Positions 1 to 8,736 are shown, numbered from the stretch's first letter. The stretch is DNA of 56,744 nucleotides from Arthrobacter sp. Leaf69 (GCF_001422645.1 NZ_LMLR01000001.1:69580-126323); one strand, 5' to 3'. Numbers and translations are program-made. Notes: generated by a model not told the origin, from the letters alone.

Positions 1-395
1 GGCCTGGCCGAAGTTATGGGCGGCACACCCCAGCAGGTGGAAAACGCCGCGGAAATCGCGATGGAACACAACCTGGGCCTGACCTGCGACCCGATCGGCG
101 GCCTCGTGCAGATCCCCTGCATCGAACGCAACGCCATCGCCGCAGCCAAGGCCATCAACGCCGCCAAAATGGCGCTGCCAGGGCGAGGTGGGCTCGGCAT
201 CGTCGATGGCCGCCGCCGGCCTGGCCGAAGTGATGGGCGGCACACCCCAGCAGGTGGAAAACGCCGCGGAAATCGCGATGGAACACAACCTGGGCCTGAC
301 CTGCGACCCGATCGGCGGCCTCGTGCAGATCCCCTGCATCGAACGCAACGCCATCGCGGCCGCGAAGGCCATCAACGCCGCCAAGATGGCGCTGT
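1..395. repeat. Direct duplication inside sdaA (offset 218 bp)
   Basis: Bases 1-177 and 219-395 are about 97% identical. The five differences (at position 15, three near 142-148 and one near 168) are all synonymous in the sdaA frame. The join at about 175-178 runs from ATGGCGCTG directly into CCAGGGCGAGG, with only about 3 bp shared at the joint. Confidence 0.9.
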
Positions 396-526
396 GGGGC
401 GACGGCTCGCACCGGGTGTCCCTCGACGAGGTCATTGTGACCATGCGGGAGACCGGCCGGGACATGAGCTCCAAGTACAAGGAGACCGCGATGGGCGGCC
501 TCGCCGTGAACGTGGTGGAGTGCTGA
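1..526 (+). pseudogene. sdaA: L-serine dehydratase, C-terminal part, frame broken by a partial duplication
   Basis: The reading frame ending at 526 encodes the C-terminal iron-sulfur (alpha) region of a single-chain L-serine ammonia-lyase, which deaminates serine to pyruvate. The text [15 protein letters not shown], then [15 protein letters not shown] and the tail [10 protein letters not shown], is characteristic of the family, with Cys residues that ligate the 4Fe-4S cluster. From 176 to 526 the frame is normal. Bases 1-177 repeat the segment 219-395 in a different frame (offset 218 bp, not a multiple of 3), so the gene cannot be read through. The copies differ at five third-codon positions, all silent. 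The window starts inside the gene, so the N-terminal part is not visible. Either a real duplication disabled the gene or the sequence edge is a chimeric assembly of two alleles; I favour the latter. Confidence 0.8.
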
Positions 527-542
527 GTCCGTTGTTCAGCGG

Positions 543-1097
543 TCAGTTATTCAGGGCTACCCAGAGGTTCAACGACGAGGCGAACACCACCCAGGCGAGA
601 TAGGGCAGCAGCAGGAGCCCCGCCGTACGGCTGATCGGTCCGAAGTAGAGCACGGTGACGGCCACGGCCACAGCCAGGGTCACGATGATGACGAAGGCGA
701 TCCACAGGGCGGGCGTGCCAAGCGCCGGGTACAGGCCGAAGAAGACCGGGGTCCACAGCAGGTTCAGCACCAACTGGACGGCGTAGGCGGTGAGCGCGGG
801 CCGGGTTTCTGCGGTCCTGCGGCGCCAGACCAGCCACGCAGCCACGGCCATTGCGGTGTAAAGCAACGTCCAGACCGGCCCGAACACCCAGTTCGGCGGC
901 GACCACGGTGCTTTGTCCGCGGTGGCGTACCAGCCGTCAACGTTGGTGGCGGTGGCCAGCCCGCCGAGTCCCGCAACCAGCGCGGAGGCCGCGAGGAAAG
1001 CCAGCAGCCCCAGCACCTGGATGCCCACCCCGCGCTGTCCGGACGGGAGGGTCCGGCTTCCGGATGCTGCAGCTGGTGAGTTCTGATCTGGCGGCAT
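543..1097 (-). CDS. tspO: TspO/MBR family tryptophan-rich membrane protein
   Basis: 184-residue integral membrane protein with five predicted helices, matching the TspO/MBR (peripheral benzodiazepine receptor-like) family. These proteins bind tetrapyrroles and are linked to porphyrin handling and stress in bacteria. The family hallmarks [20 protein letters not shown] and the later [11 protein letters not shown] and [12 protein letters not shown] segments are all present. The start at 1097 (MPPDQ) gives a short hydrophilic N-terminus before the first helix; longer in-frame extensions have no support. It is divergent from the FemABX gene across about 100 bp. The family call is firm; the ligand in this organism is unknown. 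Confidence 0.88.
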   Translation of the reverse strand: MPPDQNSPAAASGSRTLPSGQRGVGIQVLGLLAFLAASALVAGLGGLATATNVDGWYATADKAPWSPPNWVFGPVWTLLYTAMAVAAWLVWRRRTAETRPALTAYAVQLVLNLLWTPVFFGLYPALGTPALWIAFVIIVTLAVAVAVTVLYFGPISRTAGLLLLPYLAWVVFASSLNLWVALNN

Positions 1098-1197
1098 GCT
1101 TCCAGCGTAGCGGCTCCGGTCCGGGCGGGAACATGGGGTGTGGCGGATAGACTTGAACCTGCATGTCCGCATGCCGCCGACGCTCGTACCGCAATGA

Positions 1198-2286
1198 TTG
1201 GATACCGCACCCTTGCGTGAATTCACCGCCCGCTTTGCCTCTGCCGAAGAGATCGCCAACTGGGATGCCCATGTCACCGCGAACCCCAATGGCGGCAATC
1301 TTTTGCAGTCGGAGGCGTTCGCCGAGGTCAAGCAGCACTTCGGCTGGAAGCCCCTCCACCTTGTATACGAAACGGCCGACTACACGAGCTACAACCTGGT
1401 CCTGGAGAAGTCCTTCCCGCTCCTGGGCAAGCTCTGGTACCTCATCAAGGGCCCTGATGTGGCCTCCGTTGACGACATCCCGGGCATCGCCGCGGCCAAC
1501 GCCGAGTTCGTCAAACGTGCCCGGCTGGGGGTCTTCGCCATCAAGATCGAGCCGGACATTGTGCTCTCCGAGTCGGCAAAGAGCGTCATCGAAGCTGCCG
1601 GACTGGTCAAGACCCATAATCTGCAGCCCAACGACTCGACGGCCCTGCTGGACATCTCCCCGGAGGAGAACCAGCTGCTGCGCAACCTGCACTCGCGCGG
1701 CCGTAACGCCGTCCGCCGCGCCATCCGCGAAGGCGTGGAGGTGCACAACGTGGAGCCCACCGAAGAAAACTTCCGTGCCATGTACGCCCTCATGACCACC
1801 ACCGTGGAAGCCAAGTCCCAGGTCCGCGTCCGCGAATACGAGTACTACCGGCAGTTCTGGACCAACTTCATCAAGCGGGACCAGGGGCGGCTCCTGTTCG
1901 TCTACGAGAACGACGTCCCGTCGGTGGGTGCCTTCGTCATCAACTACGGCCGCAAAGGCACCTACAAGGACGGCGGCTCGCTGCAGAAGCGCGGCCAGTA
2001 CGGTGACTCCCACCTTGTGCAGTGGCAGGCCATCAACCAGCTCAAGGAACTCGGCTGCACCGAATACGATTTCTGCGGCACGCCGCCCAGCGGTCAGCTC
2101 AAGGACACGTCCAACCCGTTCCACGGCCTGGGCCTGTTCAAGACCAGCTTCAGCAAGACCGTGACCGACTTTGTCGGCTGCTACGACCAGGTGCTGAACC
2201 CGTTGAAGTACAAGGCGTGGATGGCTGCGGGGGAGCGCGTGGCACGCCAGCTCTACACCCGCCGCACCGGCCAGCAGTTCTACTAA
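1198..2286 (+). CDS. FemABX-family peptidoglycan bridge aminoacyltransferase
   Basis: 362-residue soluble protein of the FemABX family: two GNAT-like domains that use aminoacyl-tRNA to add interpeptide-bridge residues to lipid-linked peptidoglycan precursor. Seen here are the N-terminal NLLQSEAFAEVKQHFGWKP block, the middle LHSRGRNAVRRAIREGVEV helix-rich segment, and the C-terminal YDFCGTP and FHGLGLFKTSFS motifs. Arthrobacter-type walls have Lys-based bridges of Ala, Ser or Thr, so bridge building is a fitting role, but the residue added cannot be read from sequence. The start is TTG at 1198, with a second possible TTG at 1213; neither has a strong Shine-Dalgarno site. The gene precedes the ThrE-type gene by 31 bp and may be co-transcribed. 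Confidence 0.85.
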   Translation: MDTAPLREFTARFASAEEIANWDAHVTANPNGGNLLQSEAFAEVKQHFGWKPLHLVYETADYTSYNLVLEKSFPLLGKLWYLIKGPDVASVDDIPGIAAANAEFVKRARLGVFAIKIEPDIVLSESAKSVIEAAGLVKTHNLQPNDSTALLDISPEENQLLRNLHSRGRNAVRRAIREGVEVHNVEPTEENFRAMYALMTTTVEAKSQVRVREYEYYRQFWTNFIKRDQGRLLFVYENDVPSVGAFVINYGRKGTYKDGGSLQKRGQYGDSHLVQWQAINQLKELGCTEYDFCGTPPSGQLKDTSNPFHGLGLFKTSFSKTVTDFVGCYDQVLNPLKYKAWMAAGERVARQLYTRRTGQQFY

Positions 2287-2317
2287 ACCGGCCGCCACGG
2301 ACATCAAGGACGCCGGA

Positions 2318-3814
2318 ATGACCAAGGAACCCGACGGCCGCCGGAGGCCGCCCACCGACGCACTGCCCAAGACCGAGCCGATGTCGGCCACGCAGGTGCG
2401 GCAGAACGCCGCGGCCAAGCGGATGCTGCGCCGGCTGGTCCAGGGGGAGAACCCTCCCACCGCCCCGATGAGCATCGTGGACCGCCTCGCCGGCAGCCCC
2501 TACGCCAACCCCATGATCCAGGTGGGCGGGGTGGACACCTCCGCCCGCAAGACCATCGACTTCGCGCTTCACCTGGCCGAGTCCATGTTCCGGTACGGAG
2601 CCGGCGCCCTCGAAGTGGAAACCAGCATCATCGCCGTGACGGCTGCGCTGGGCCTCAAGCACATCGAGGTGGACATCACCAACCAGTCGGTGGCCATCAA
2701 CTACGCCCCCAAGGACCAGACCCCCATCTCGCTGCTGCGTGTGGTCAGGTCGTGGACCAACAACTACGCCGGGCTCTCCGAGGTGCACCAACTGGTCACC
2801 GAGATCGTTGCCGGCGGTGTGGGCCGCGATGAGGCCGTGCGCCGGCTCGAGGAGATCACCCACAGGTCCAAGCCCTTCCCGCGCTGGATGGTTACCGTAG
2901 CGTTCGGGATCTTCTCCGCCGTCTTCGTCGGTGTCCTGGGCGGCGGTCCCGGCGCCTCGGCGGTGGCGTTTGTGTCCAACCTGCTGGTCAGCCTGCTGGC
3001 CCGGCAGCTGGGCCGCTGGCGCACCCCGGACTTCTTCATCACGGCCTCATGCTCCTTCCTGGTGACCTTCATCGCCCTCCTGCTGTGGCGGTTCGGCGGC
3101 CTGGTGGGGATCCAGATCGCCCCCGAGATTGTGGTGGTGGGCGGCATCCTGCTCCTCCTGCCGACCGGGCGGCTGGTCTCCTCGGTCCAGGACGCCATCA
3201 ACGGCTTCCCGGTTACGGCGGCCGGCCGGTTCCTCTCCACGATGCTGACGTTCGGCGCACTCGTGGCCGGCATCGCCGTGGGCTTTGTGGTGGTGGCGAT
3301 GACGGGGATGGAGCCGATCGACGTTACCAAAACATTCCCGCCGGCGTATCCGTTATGGGCGGTGGTGATCCTGATTGCCATCGCCGTGCTGATGATCGGC
3401 ATCACCGAACAGACCGGCTGGACGCTGCTGCTGCCGACCGCGGCGGTGGGCGTCGTGGGCTACCTGGTCCTGATCGGGGCAGAAGCCGCGGGCATCGGGA
3501 TGCGCTTTTCGCCGGCGCTCGCCGCCGTTGTGATCGGGCTGCTGGCCCGGGTGGTGGCGCTCCGGATGGGCGCTCCGCAGCTGGTGGTGGCTGTTCCGGC
3601 CGCGTTGATCCTGTTGCCCGGACTCACCATATTCCGTTCCATGTATGTATTGACGATTGAGGAATCGGAAATCCTGCTGGGCGCGGGGGGCATGCTCAAC
3701 GCCGGTGCCATCGTTATGGGTGTCGCGGCCGGCATCGTGCTCGGCGACACCCTGGCCCGGCCCCTGACCCGCGGCCTGGCCAGCAACGAACGCCGCCGGG
3801 CACGCCGCCGCTAA
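2318..3814 (+). CDS. thrE: Threonine/serine exporter family (ThrE-like) membrane protein
   Basis: 498-residue membrane protein with the two-part ThrE architecture: an N-terminal cytosolic/ThrE_1 region (about residues 65-270, with ESMFRYGAGALEVETS) and a hydrophobic ThrE_2 region to the C-terminus, about ten helices in all. In Corynebacterium ThrE exports L-threonine and L-serine using the proton gradient. The chain begins with a basic, disordered stretch of about 55 residues and ends with an Arg-rich tail. It sits 31 bp behind the FemABX gene, which is notable since bridge residues can be Ser or Thr, but a functional link is only inference. It converges on the minus-strand siderophore-interacting protein. 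Confidence 0.85.
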   Translation: MTKEPDGRRRPPTDALPKTEPMSATQVRQNAAAKRMLRRLVQGENPPTAPMSIVDRLAGSPYANPMIQVGGVDTSARKTIDFALHLAESMFRYGAGALEVETSIIAVTAALGLKHIEVDITNQSVAINYAPKDQTPISLLRVVRSWTNNYAGLSEVHQLVTEIVAGGVGRDEAVRRLEEITHRSKPFPRWMVTVAFGIFSAVFVGVLGGGPGASAVAFVSNLLVSLLARQLGRWRTPDFFITASCSFLVTFIALLLWRFGGLVGIQIAPEIVVVGGILLLLPTGRLVSSVQDAINGFPVTAAGRFLSTMLTFGALVAGIAVGFVVVAMTGMEPIDVTKTFPPAYPLWAVVILIAIAVLMIGITEQTGWTLLLPTAAVGVVGYLVLIGAEAAGIGMRFSPALAAVVIGLLARVVALRMGAPQLVVAVPAALILLPGLTIFRSMYVLTIEESEILLGAGGMLNAGAIVMGVAAGIVLGDTLARPLTRGLASNERRRARRR

Positions 3815-3950
3815 CGCTCTTTGCGGCACGGCCCGCCGGGTCACCCCACCTTTGCCGGGTCCCGACGGCGTGGCGGGCTGCCCTGCCGGCGAGCCCCGGC
3901 GTCGCGATGGCAAAGGCGGGGAAACCCCGCAGCGAGCCGCCCAGATGGTG

Positions 3951-4790
3951 CTAGATCTTCCCGACGGGGAGCTTCTTCTCGGCCTGGAAGTCGTCCTCCA
4001 CACGGCCTTTGGCCCAGTAGCCCGACAGGGACACCTGGGAGCGCTCCAGACCGTGTTGCACGTAGAGCACGTCGCGCAGGCTCTTCATGTAGCCGCGCTC
4101 GCCGTGCGCGAAGACCTGCACCCGGCCCTCAGGCCAGGCGGCGTCGCGCACGGCGCTGACCAGCAGTTCGCTGGCACCGGCCGGAACGCCGCCGCGTCGC
4201 AGCCAGCGCAGTTCGACGCCGGCCGGCGCTGCGATTGCCTGGATATCGGCGTCGCCGTCCACCTCGAGGAACGCCAGGCCGCGGGCGTCCTGCGGCAGCG
4301 ATTCGATCGAGGCGCTGATGGCCGGCAGCGCGGATTCGTCGCCCGCGAACAGGAACCAGTCCGCGGCCGGATCCGGGTTGTAGCCGCCACCCGGGCCGGT
4401 GAAAATCAGGGCGTCGCCGGGCTGGGCGGACGCGGCCCAGGGGCCCGCGAGGCCTTCGTCGCCGTGGATCACGAAGTCGATGGCGAGTTCTCCGGCGGCC
4501 TCGTCGACCCAGCGGACGGTGTAGGTCCGGGTGTGCGGCCACTGATCCCGCGGCATGGTGTCCCGGATCTCCCAGAGGTCCAGCGGGTCCGGATAGGTGA
4601 CCCCGGGCTGCGGGAAGACGATCTTGACGTAACGGTCCACGAAGGCGTTGTTCACGTAGCCAGTGAAGCCCGGGCCGCCGGCCACGATCCGGACCATGTG
4701 CGGCGAGAGCTGCTCGCGGCGCAGGACGGTCAGGTTGGTCTGCGGGCGGGATTTCCGGGTGGCCGAAGTGGCGGCGGGGACTGATGTCAT
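3951..4790 (-). CDS. Siderophore-interacting protein (FAD/NAD(P)H ferric-siderophore reductase)
   Basis: 279 residues, matching the ViuB/SIP family, which reduces ferric siderophores in the cytosol to release iron. The FAD-binding barrel carries RTYTVR (residues 88-93) and the C-terminal SIP domain carries FAGDESALPAI (148-158), the flavin/nicotinamide side of the active site; the end KGRVEDDFQAEKK also fits. Start at 4790 (MTSVPAAT); an in-frame extension runs far upstream through non-coding sequence and was rejected. Iron control by the DtxR-family regulator at 22.9 kb would be expected for the family, but I see only a poor match to an iron box ahead of this gene. Confidence 0.88.
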   Translation of the reverse strand: MTSVPAATSATRKSRPQTNLTVLRREQLSPHMVRIVAGGPGFTGYVNNAFVDRYVKIVFPQPGVTYPDPLDLWEIRDTMPRDQWPHTRTYTVRWVDEAAGELAIDFVIHGDEGLAGPWAASAQPGDALIFTGPGGGYNPDPAADWFLFAGDESALPAISASIESLPQDARGLAFLEVDGDADIQAIAAPAGVELRWLRRGGVPAGASELLVSAVRDAAWPEGRVQVFAHGERGYMKSLRDVLYVQHGLERSQVSLSGYWAKGRVEDDFQAEKKLPVGKI

Positions 4791-4852
4791 GGTGCCAAGC
4801 CTAGCCAAGAACCAGCCAAGAAGGATGGGCGGGACCGGGTCTGTGAAGCCGG

Positions 4853-5647
4853 TTAGGGTAGCGGCGGCAGTTCCCAGTCCACCGTGCCGTCGCCTTGTTC
4901 CTGGAGCAGCGTATTGGCGCGGCTGAACGGCCGTGAGCCGAAAAATCCCCGCGCGGCCGAGAGCGGGCTCGGATGGGCGCTTGCGATCACCGGCGTCGAA
5001 CCCAGCAGCGGCCGGACAGCTTCGGCATCCTTGCCCCACAGGATTGCCACGAGCGGGACCGGCACGCCGTTCGCGGTGACGCGGTTCGCCAGCGCGCCGA
5101 TCGCCGTCGCCGTAATGGCTTCCCAGCCCTTGCCCCGGTGCGAGCCGGCCTCCCCGACCCGGACGCTGAGGACCCTGTTGAGCAGCAGCACACCCTGGTC
5201 CGCCCACCGGCTGAGGTCGCCGTGGATCCGCGGCGGCAGCCCCAGGTCGGCGTCGAGTTCCTTGTAGATGTTTGCGAGGCTGCGCGGGATGGGCCGGGTG
5301 GAGCCGTCCACGGCGAAGGACAAGCCGACGGCGTGGCCCGGCGTCGGATACGGATCCTGGCCCACGATGAGCACCCTGACATCCGCCAGCGGCTGACGGA
5401 AGGCCCGCAGGAGGTTCGACGCCGGCGGCAGGACCGCATGGCCGCCGGCAACCTCCCTGCTGAGGAATTCCAGGACTTCGCGCAACGGCCCCTCGACCGG
5501 TGCCAGCGCCTCGGCCCAGTCGGGAGCCACCAGCTCCGTCAGCGGCAGGCGGGCCAACTCGGCGAACCCGACGGCCTCGGCCGGGACGGGCTCCAGGTCG
5601 AACAGGGCATCGGAGTCAAGGGAATCTGAGGTGGGCACAGAGCCCAT
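4853..5647 (-). CDS. ung: Uracil-DNA glycosylase (family 1)
   Basis: 264 residues. Removes uracil from DNA as the first step of base-excision repair. Motif [17 protein letters not shown] is at residues 96-111, with Asp98 as the catalytic water-activating residue; motif B AHPSPLSA lies at about 224-231, with the catalytic His. The proline after GQDPY, in place of the usual His, is common in actinobacterial enzymes. The start at 5647 (MGSVPTSD) leaves a 45-residue N-terminal extension of ordinary actinobacterial type. The gene is divergent from the DUF3263 gene. Confidence 0.93.
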   Translation of the reverse strand: MGSVPTSDSLDSDALFDLEPVPAEAVGFAELARLPLTELVAPDWAEALAPVEGPLREVLEFLSREVAGGHAVLPPASNLLRAFRQPLADVRVLIVGQDPYPTPGHAVGLSFAVDGSTRPIPRSLANIYKELDADLGLPPRIHGDLSRWADQGVLLLNRVLSVRVGEAGSHRGKGWEAITATAIGALANRVTANGVPVPLVAILWGKDAEAVRPLLGSTPVIASAHPSPLSAARGFFGSRPFSRANTLLQEQGDGTVDWELPPLP

Positions 5648-5761
5648 TCTCGCAGGACGGCAAATGACAACCCTGTTATTCGCCCGTAGCATGGGGGAAG
5701 ACTTTTCACCGGATCCGTCCGTACCGGAACAATCCTCACCGTAACATGCAGGGAGTGTGCA

Positions 5762-6079
5762 GTGGCCGAACAAGCGCAAGAGCACCTTTCGACGGCGGAT
5801 TCGGTTGCCGCCGGGACAAGCCCCGAATCGCCCCTGAGCAGCAGGGACCAGCAGATGCTGGCGCTCGAACGGCAGTGGTGGAAGTACGCCGGCGCCAAGG
5901 AACAAGCCATCCGGGAGCTGTTCGACCTTTCCGCCACGCACTACTACCAGATCCTCAACGCCCTCATCGATACCGAGGCTGCGCTGGCCCACGATCCGAT
6001 GTTGGTCAAGAGATTGCGTAGACTACGTACGTCACGCCAACGTGCGCGCACTGCCCGCCGCTTGGGCTCAGACGCGTAA
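5762..6079 (+). CDS. DUF3263 family protein
   Basis: 105 residues, GTG start at 5762. The core (residues 29-95) has [38 protein letters not shown], the conserved block of DUF3263, a small actinobacterial family with a helix-turn-helix-like pattern, followed by an Arg-rich tail. The function is not established; a DNA-binding role is plausible from the predicted helices and charge. It lies just upstream of the LytR_C gene, which is its usual neighbour in actinobacteria, and probably shares its transcript (80 bp gap). Confidence 0.8.
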   Translation: MAEQAQEHLSTADSVAAGTSPESPLSSRDQQMLALERQWWKYAGAKEQAIRELFDLSATHYYQILNALIDTEAALAHDPMLVKRLRRLRTSRQRARTARRLGSDA

Positions 6080-6159
6080 AACACAGCCGGATGCGCGGAT
6101 TCCCGCGCGACAGCCGGCGTCGACAATTCGTCAGAAATCAGCAAGGACGTCGTTTTACC

Positions 6160-6762
6160 ATGACCAAATACGCTCGGGATGAATTTGATCGGGTCCCGGA
6201 GACCTCCACCCGCCAGGGTGTCCACCGGGCCGTCGCCGAAACCCGCCGCCGCCGTCTGGCACCCATCCTGGCCGTCGGCGCCGCAGCCCTGGCAGTCGGC
6301 CTCGTGGCGTTCCTGATCCTGCCGAAGCTCGGGCTCTCCAGCGGCGGAAACACTGCGGCGGTATCGGCAGAGCAGGCCGCCGGCAGCGCCCCCGCGACCA
6401 CAGCCTCCAGCCCGGCATCACCCAGCGTGACGCCCTCCGCATCCCCCACGCCATCCGCCACGCCGACGCCGACACCGACCGCCGCCGTCGACAAGACCCA
6501 GCCGGTGGCGATCTTTAACGGCACCACCACCGCGGGACTGGCCAGCAGTGTAGGCAACACGGTCTCCACTGCCGGCTGGACGCTGGGCGAGTTGGGTAAC
6601 TGGGGAGGAGCGCCCCAGCAGCGCTCCGTCGTCTTCTACAGCGGCGCCGCGCAGAAGGGCAACGCCGAGGCCCTCGGCCAGCTCCTCGGCATCGAGACCG
6701 TGGTGGACTCCGCCGAATTCCAGATGCCGCTGGTCGTCGTGCTGGCGCCCGGCTTCCAGTAG
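6160..6762 (+). CDS. LytR C-terminal-domain membrane-anchored protein
   Basis: 200 residues. One membrane helix at about 33-55 after a basic cytoplasmic N-terminus, a Ser/Pro/Thr-rich linker at about 70-115, and a LytR_C domain from about 118 (VAIFNGTTTAGLASSVGNTV) to the end. Proteins with only the LytR_C domain are common in actinobacteria and are thought to act outside the membrane in wall or polymer attachment, but no catalytic LCP domain is present here. ATG at 6160 is preferred to a further upstream start because AAGGACG sits about 11 bases before it. Confidence 0.82.
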   Translation: MTKYARDEFDRVPETSTRQGVHRAVAETRRRRLAPILAVGAAALAVGLVAFLILPKLGLSSGGNTAAVSAEQAAGSAPATTASSPASPSVTPSASPTPSATPTPTPTAAVDKTQPVAIFNGTTTAGLASSVGNTVSTAGWTLGELGNWGGAPQQRSVVFYSGAAQKGNAEALGQLLGIETVVDSAEFQMPLVVVLAPGFQ

Positions 6763-6852
6763 CCGTTCCGGTTACGCCTGAATAACTATTCGGGGCCGAA
6801 CCGGCCCGCGCCGGCCGCTCCGGCCGGGGGCTGTGGGTACAGTATTTGCGGA

Positions 6853-6936
6853 CTGTTTGTGCCTTCCGTGGTTTGCATCCTGTGTTGTGCATTCTGTGTT
6901 GTGCATTCTGCGTTGTGCATTCTGCAGGTCGCATTC
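6853..6936 (+). repeat. 14-bp tandem array upstream of the cold-shock gene
   Basis: Six 14-bp units with the consensus TGTGTTGTGCATTC. Units at 6881 and 6895 are identical, that at 6909 differs by one base, and the outer ones (6853, 6867, 6923) are degenerate. The array sits 55-140 bases before the cold-shock start, downstream of a possible -10 (TACAGT at about 6838), so it would lie in a long 5' leader. No reading frame is conserved across it. Confidence 0.8.
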
Positions 6937-6990
6937 CGCGGCGCACATTGTGGTGGTCCGCCCGCAAAGCCAACTGAAAGTGTGGACACC

Positions 6991-7194
6991 ATGGCATTGG
7001 GAACCGTGAAATGGTTCAACGCCGAAAAGGGCTACGGCTTCATCACCGTGGACGATTCCGGCGCTGACGTCTTTGTGCATTGGTCCGCCATCGCGGGGGA
7101 GGGCTACCGCGCACTGGACGAGGGACAACGGGTGGAACTCGAAGTCGGCGAAGGCGAAAAGGGCCCGCAGGCCGAAAGTGTCCGGCCAGCCTAG
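6991..7194 (+). CDS. cspA: Cold-shock protein (CspA family)
   Basis: 67-residue single OB-fold protein, the standard length. RNP1 is KGYGFITV (residues 13-20) and RNP2 is VFVHW (27-31); these aromatic residues bind single-stranded RNA or DNA. The role is RNA chaperone. ATG at 6991 gives the conserved [10 protein letters not shown] start. An unusual 14-bp tandem array lies upstream. The stop codon (TAG 7192-7194) shares its last base with an in-frame GTG of the next gene, so coupled translation is possible. Confidence 0.93.
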   Translation: MALGTVKWFNAEKGYGFITVDDSGADVFVHWSAIAGEGYRALDEGQRVELEVGEGEKGPQAESVRPA

Positions 7195-7331
7195 TGACCT
7201 TCGCCGCAGCCGCAGCACCAAGGCAGGACCCTGCAGGAATTAGCCCTGCAGGCATCAGCTCCGCAGGAAAGAACCCTGCCGGAAAGCAACCCGGTCCGAA
7301 GACCGCCGGCGGCACCGTCCGTCAGCGGGCT

Positions 7332-8600
7332 GTGGCCCTGCGCCGGGGCTGGGCCCTGGCGGTGCTGGCCGCTGCCGCGCTGACCACCACGGGGTGCCTG
7401 GGACCGGCAGGGGGTGCCCGCGTGGAGCAGGCCGACGCGAGCGGCGACGGAATCCTGCGGATCGGGCTGATCCTCGACAACACTGGAGCGCAGAGCTTCC
7501 TCAACGCCCCCCAACTTGCCGCCGCGAAGCTCGCCGTCAAGGAAATCAACGCTGCGGGCGGCCACAAGGGCAAACCGGTGGAGTTGCTTCCGGAGACCGT
7601 CGGCGGAGACACCGCGGCGCAGGCAAAAGCCCTGGTTGCCGCCAAAGCCGACGTCGTCATCGGTCCGACCGACTCAAGCCGCGCGCCTGCCGCGATCGAC
7701 GTCCTGTCCAACGCCAAAGTGGCCATGATTTCCCCCGCGAACACCGCCAGCGGACTCAGCCGTTACGAGAGCAACGGCTACTATTTCCGCACCTCGGCAG
7801 CCGACATCGCGCAGGCCCCCGTTCTGGTCAAGCTCGCCAAGGACGGCGGCGCGGCGACCATTGCCGTTGTGTACGAGGAAGGCAGCTACGGCAAGGACGT
7901 GTCCAACGCGGTGGCCGCCGCGGCGAAGGAGGCCGGACTGGGGCCTGTGGCCGTCGCTGGGTTCACCCCGGGCCAGGCACAGCAGGCGTCGGCTGCCGCG
8001 AAGGCAGCGGCTCCCGACGCCGTCGTCCTGGTTTCCCGCGAAGGTGCCCAGGGCGCCCTCGCCGAACTGAACAACGCCGGTTTATCCGGCAAGAAGCTCA
8101 TCCTCAGCGACGGGGCCGTCAACCAGTACGGTTCCGGCCTGGGGTCCCGTGCACTGGACGGTGCGCGGGGGATCCTGCCGGGGACCTTTGCCTCGGCGCA
8201 CTTCCAGGGCGAGTTGGTCTCCGTGGATCCGGAGCTGAAGGACATGACGTTTGCCGCTGAGACGTATGACGCCGTCAACCTTGCCGCCATCGCGGCCGCC
8301 GCAGCCCAGGACGACGCCGGAACGTCCGTGGCCGGCAGCCTGATCGCCGTGTCGGGAGGCAACGTCCAGACCTCAGGCAGCGGCGGGCCCTCCGGCGAAG
8401 CCACGGTATGCAAGACCTACCAGGAGTGCCTCGACGCCCTCCGGGCAGGCAACCGGCCCGACTACGACGGGGAATCCGGGCCGGTCGGCTTCGATTCCCA
8501 CGGTGACGTCAGTTCCGCGAACTATGTCGTCTACACCTACGGGTCGGACAACACGGCCACCATGAGCGGCAACGAAACTGCCAACAGCAGCGGGAGTTAA
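7332..8600 (+). CDS. Branched-chain-amino-acid-type ABC transporter substrate-binding lipoprotein
   Basis: About 422 residues. A lipoprotein signal (basic start, hydrophobic stretch, then LTTTGC with Cys22) is followed by a type-1 periplasmic-binding fold (LRIGLILDNTGAQSFLNAPQLAA, then DVVIGPTDSS and MISPANTASGL), as in LivK/Peripla_BP_6 proteins. It should be anchored outside the membrane and bind an amino acid or related solute. No permease or ATPase genes are adjacent, so the transporter partner, or a sensing role, is unknown. The start is uncertain: GTG at 7332 gives an ideal lipoprotein signal, while GTG at 7194 overlaps the cold-shock stop (TAGTG) and adds 46 residues containing PAGIS/PAGK-like repeats. 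Confidence 0.82.
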   Translation: MALRRGWALAVLAAAALTTTGCLGPAGGARVEQADASGDGILRIGLILDNTGAQSFLNAPQLAAAKLAVKEINAAGGHKGKPVELLPETVGGDTAAQAKALVAAKADVVIGPTDSSRAPAAIDVLSNAKVAMISPANTASGLSRYESNGYYFRTSAADIAQAPVLVKLAKDGGAATIAVVYEEGSYGKDVSNAVAAAAKEAGLGPVAVAGFTPGQAQQASAAAKAAAPDAVVLVSREGAQGALAELNNAGLSGKKLILSDGAVNQYGSGLGSRALDGARGILPGTFASAHFQGELVSVDPELKDMTFAAETYDAVNLAAIAAAAAQDDAGTSVAGSLIAVSGGNVQTSGSGGPSGEATVCKTYQECLDALRAGNRPDYDGESGPVGFDSHGDVSSANYVVYTYGSDNTATMSGNETANSSGS

Positions 8601-8674
8601 TCGCCCGTAGCGTATTGAGCCGCGCTGGAGTGCCGCCAGCACGCCGATGCAGCGCACCTCCGGCTCATTCACTG

Positions 8675-8701
8675 CTTGCACTCTCCCCGGGGGAGTGCTA
8701 A
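8675..8701. promoter_or_regulatory. CIRCE operator 1 (HrcA site) of groEL
   Basis: CTTGCACTC, nine bases, then GAGTGCTAA. Against the CIRCE consensus (TTAGCACTC-N9-GAGTGCTAA) the right half is perfect and the left half has two mismatches. HrcA repressor binding here would make groEL heat inducible. Confidence 0.9.
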
Positions 8702-8709
8702 TTATTGAT

Positions 8710-8736
8710 TTAGCACTCCCGCGTATTGACTGCTAA
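8710..8736. promoter_or_regulatory. CIRCE operator 2 (HrcA site) of groEL
   Basis: TTAGCACTC (perfect left half), nine bases, then GACTGCTAA (one mismatch). It lies eight bases after the first operator, so the two are in tandem on nearly one face of the helix. The groEL start is about 180 bases downstream; the remaining stretch 8737-8918 is an unusually long leader in which I see no other element. Confidence 0.88.

Noticed and set aside
937..2475. 512-codon minus-strand frame across the FemABX gene
   Set aside because: Shadow of a clear plus-strand gene; repetitive Val/Gly/Leu composition and no motif.
4791..4850. Iron box ahead of the siderophore-interacting protein
   Set aside because: Best alignment is only about 10 of 19 positions, not above what GC-rich sequence gives by chance.
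6853..6936. CRISPR-like or tRNA-related repeat
   Set aside because: Units are only 14 bp, directly abutting and degenerate at the edges.
7080..7331. Start of the solute-binding lipoprotein inside the cold-shock gene at 7080
   Set aside because: This would read the cold-shock coding region in another frame and place the lipobox far from the N-terminus.
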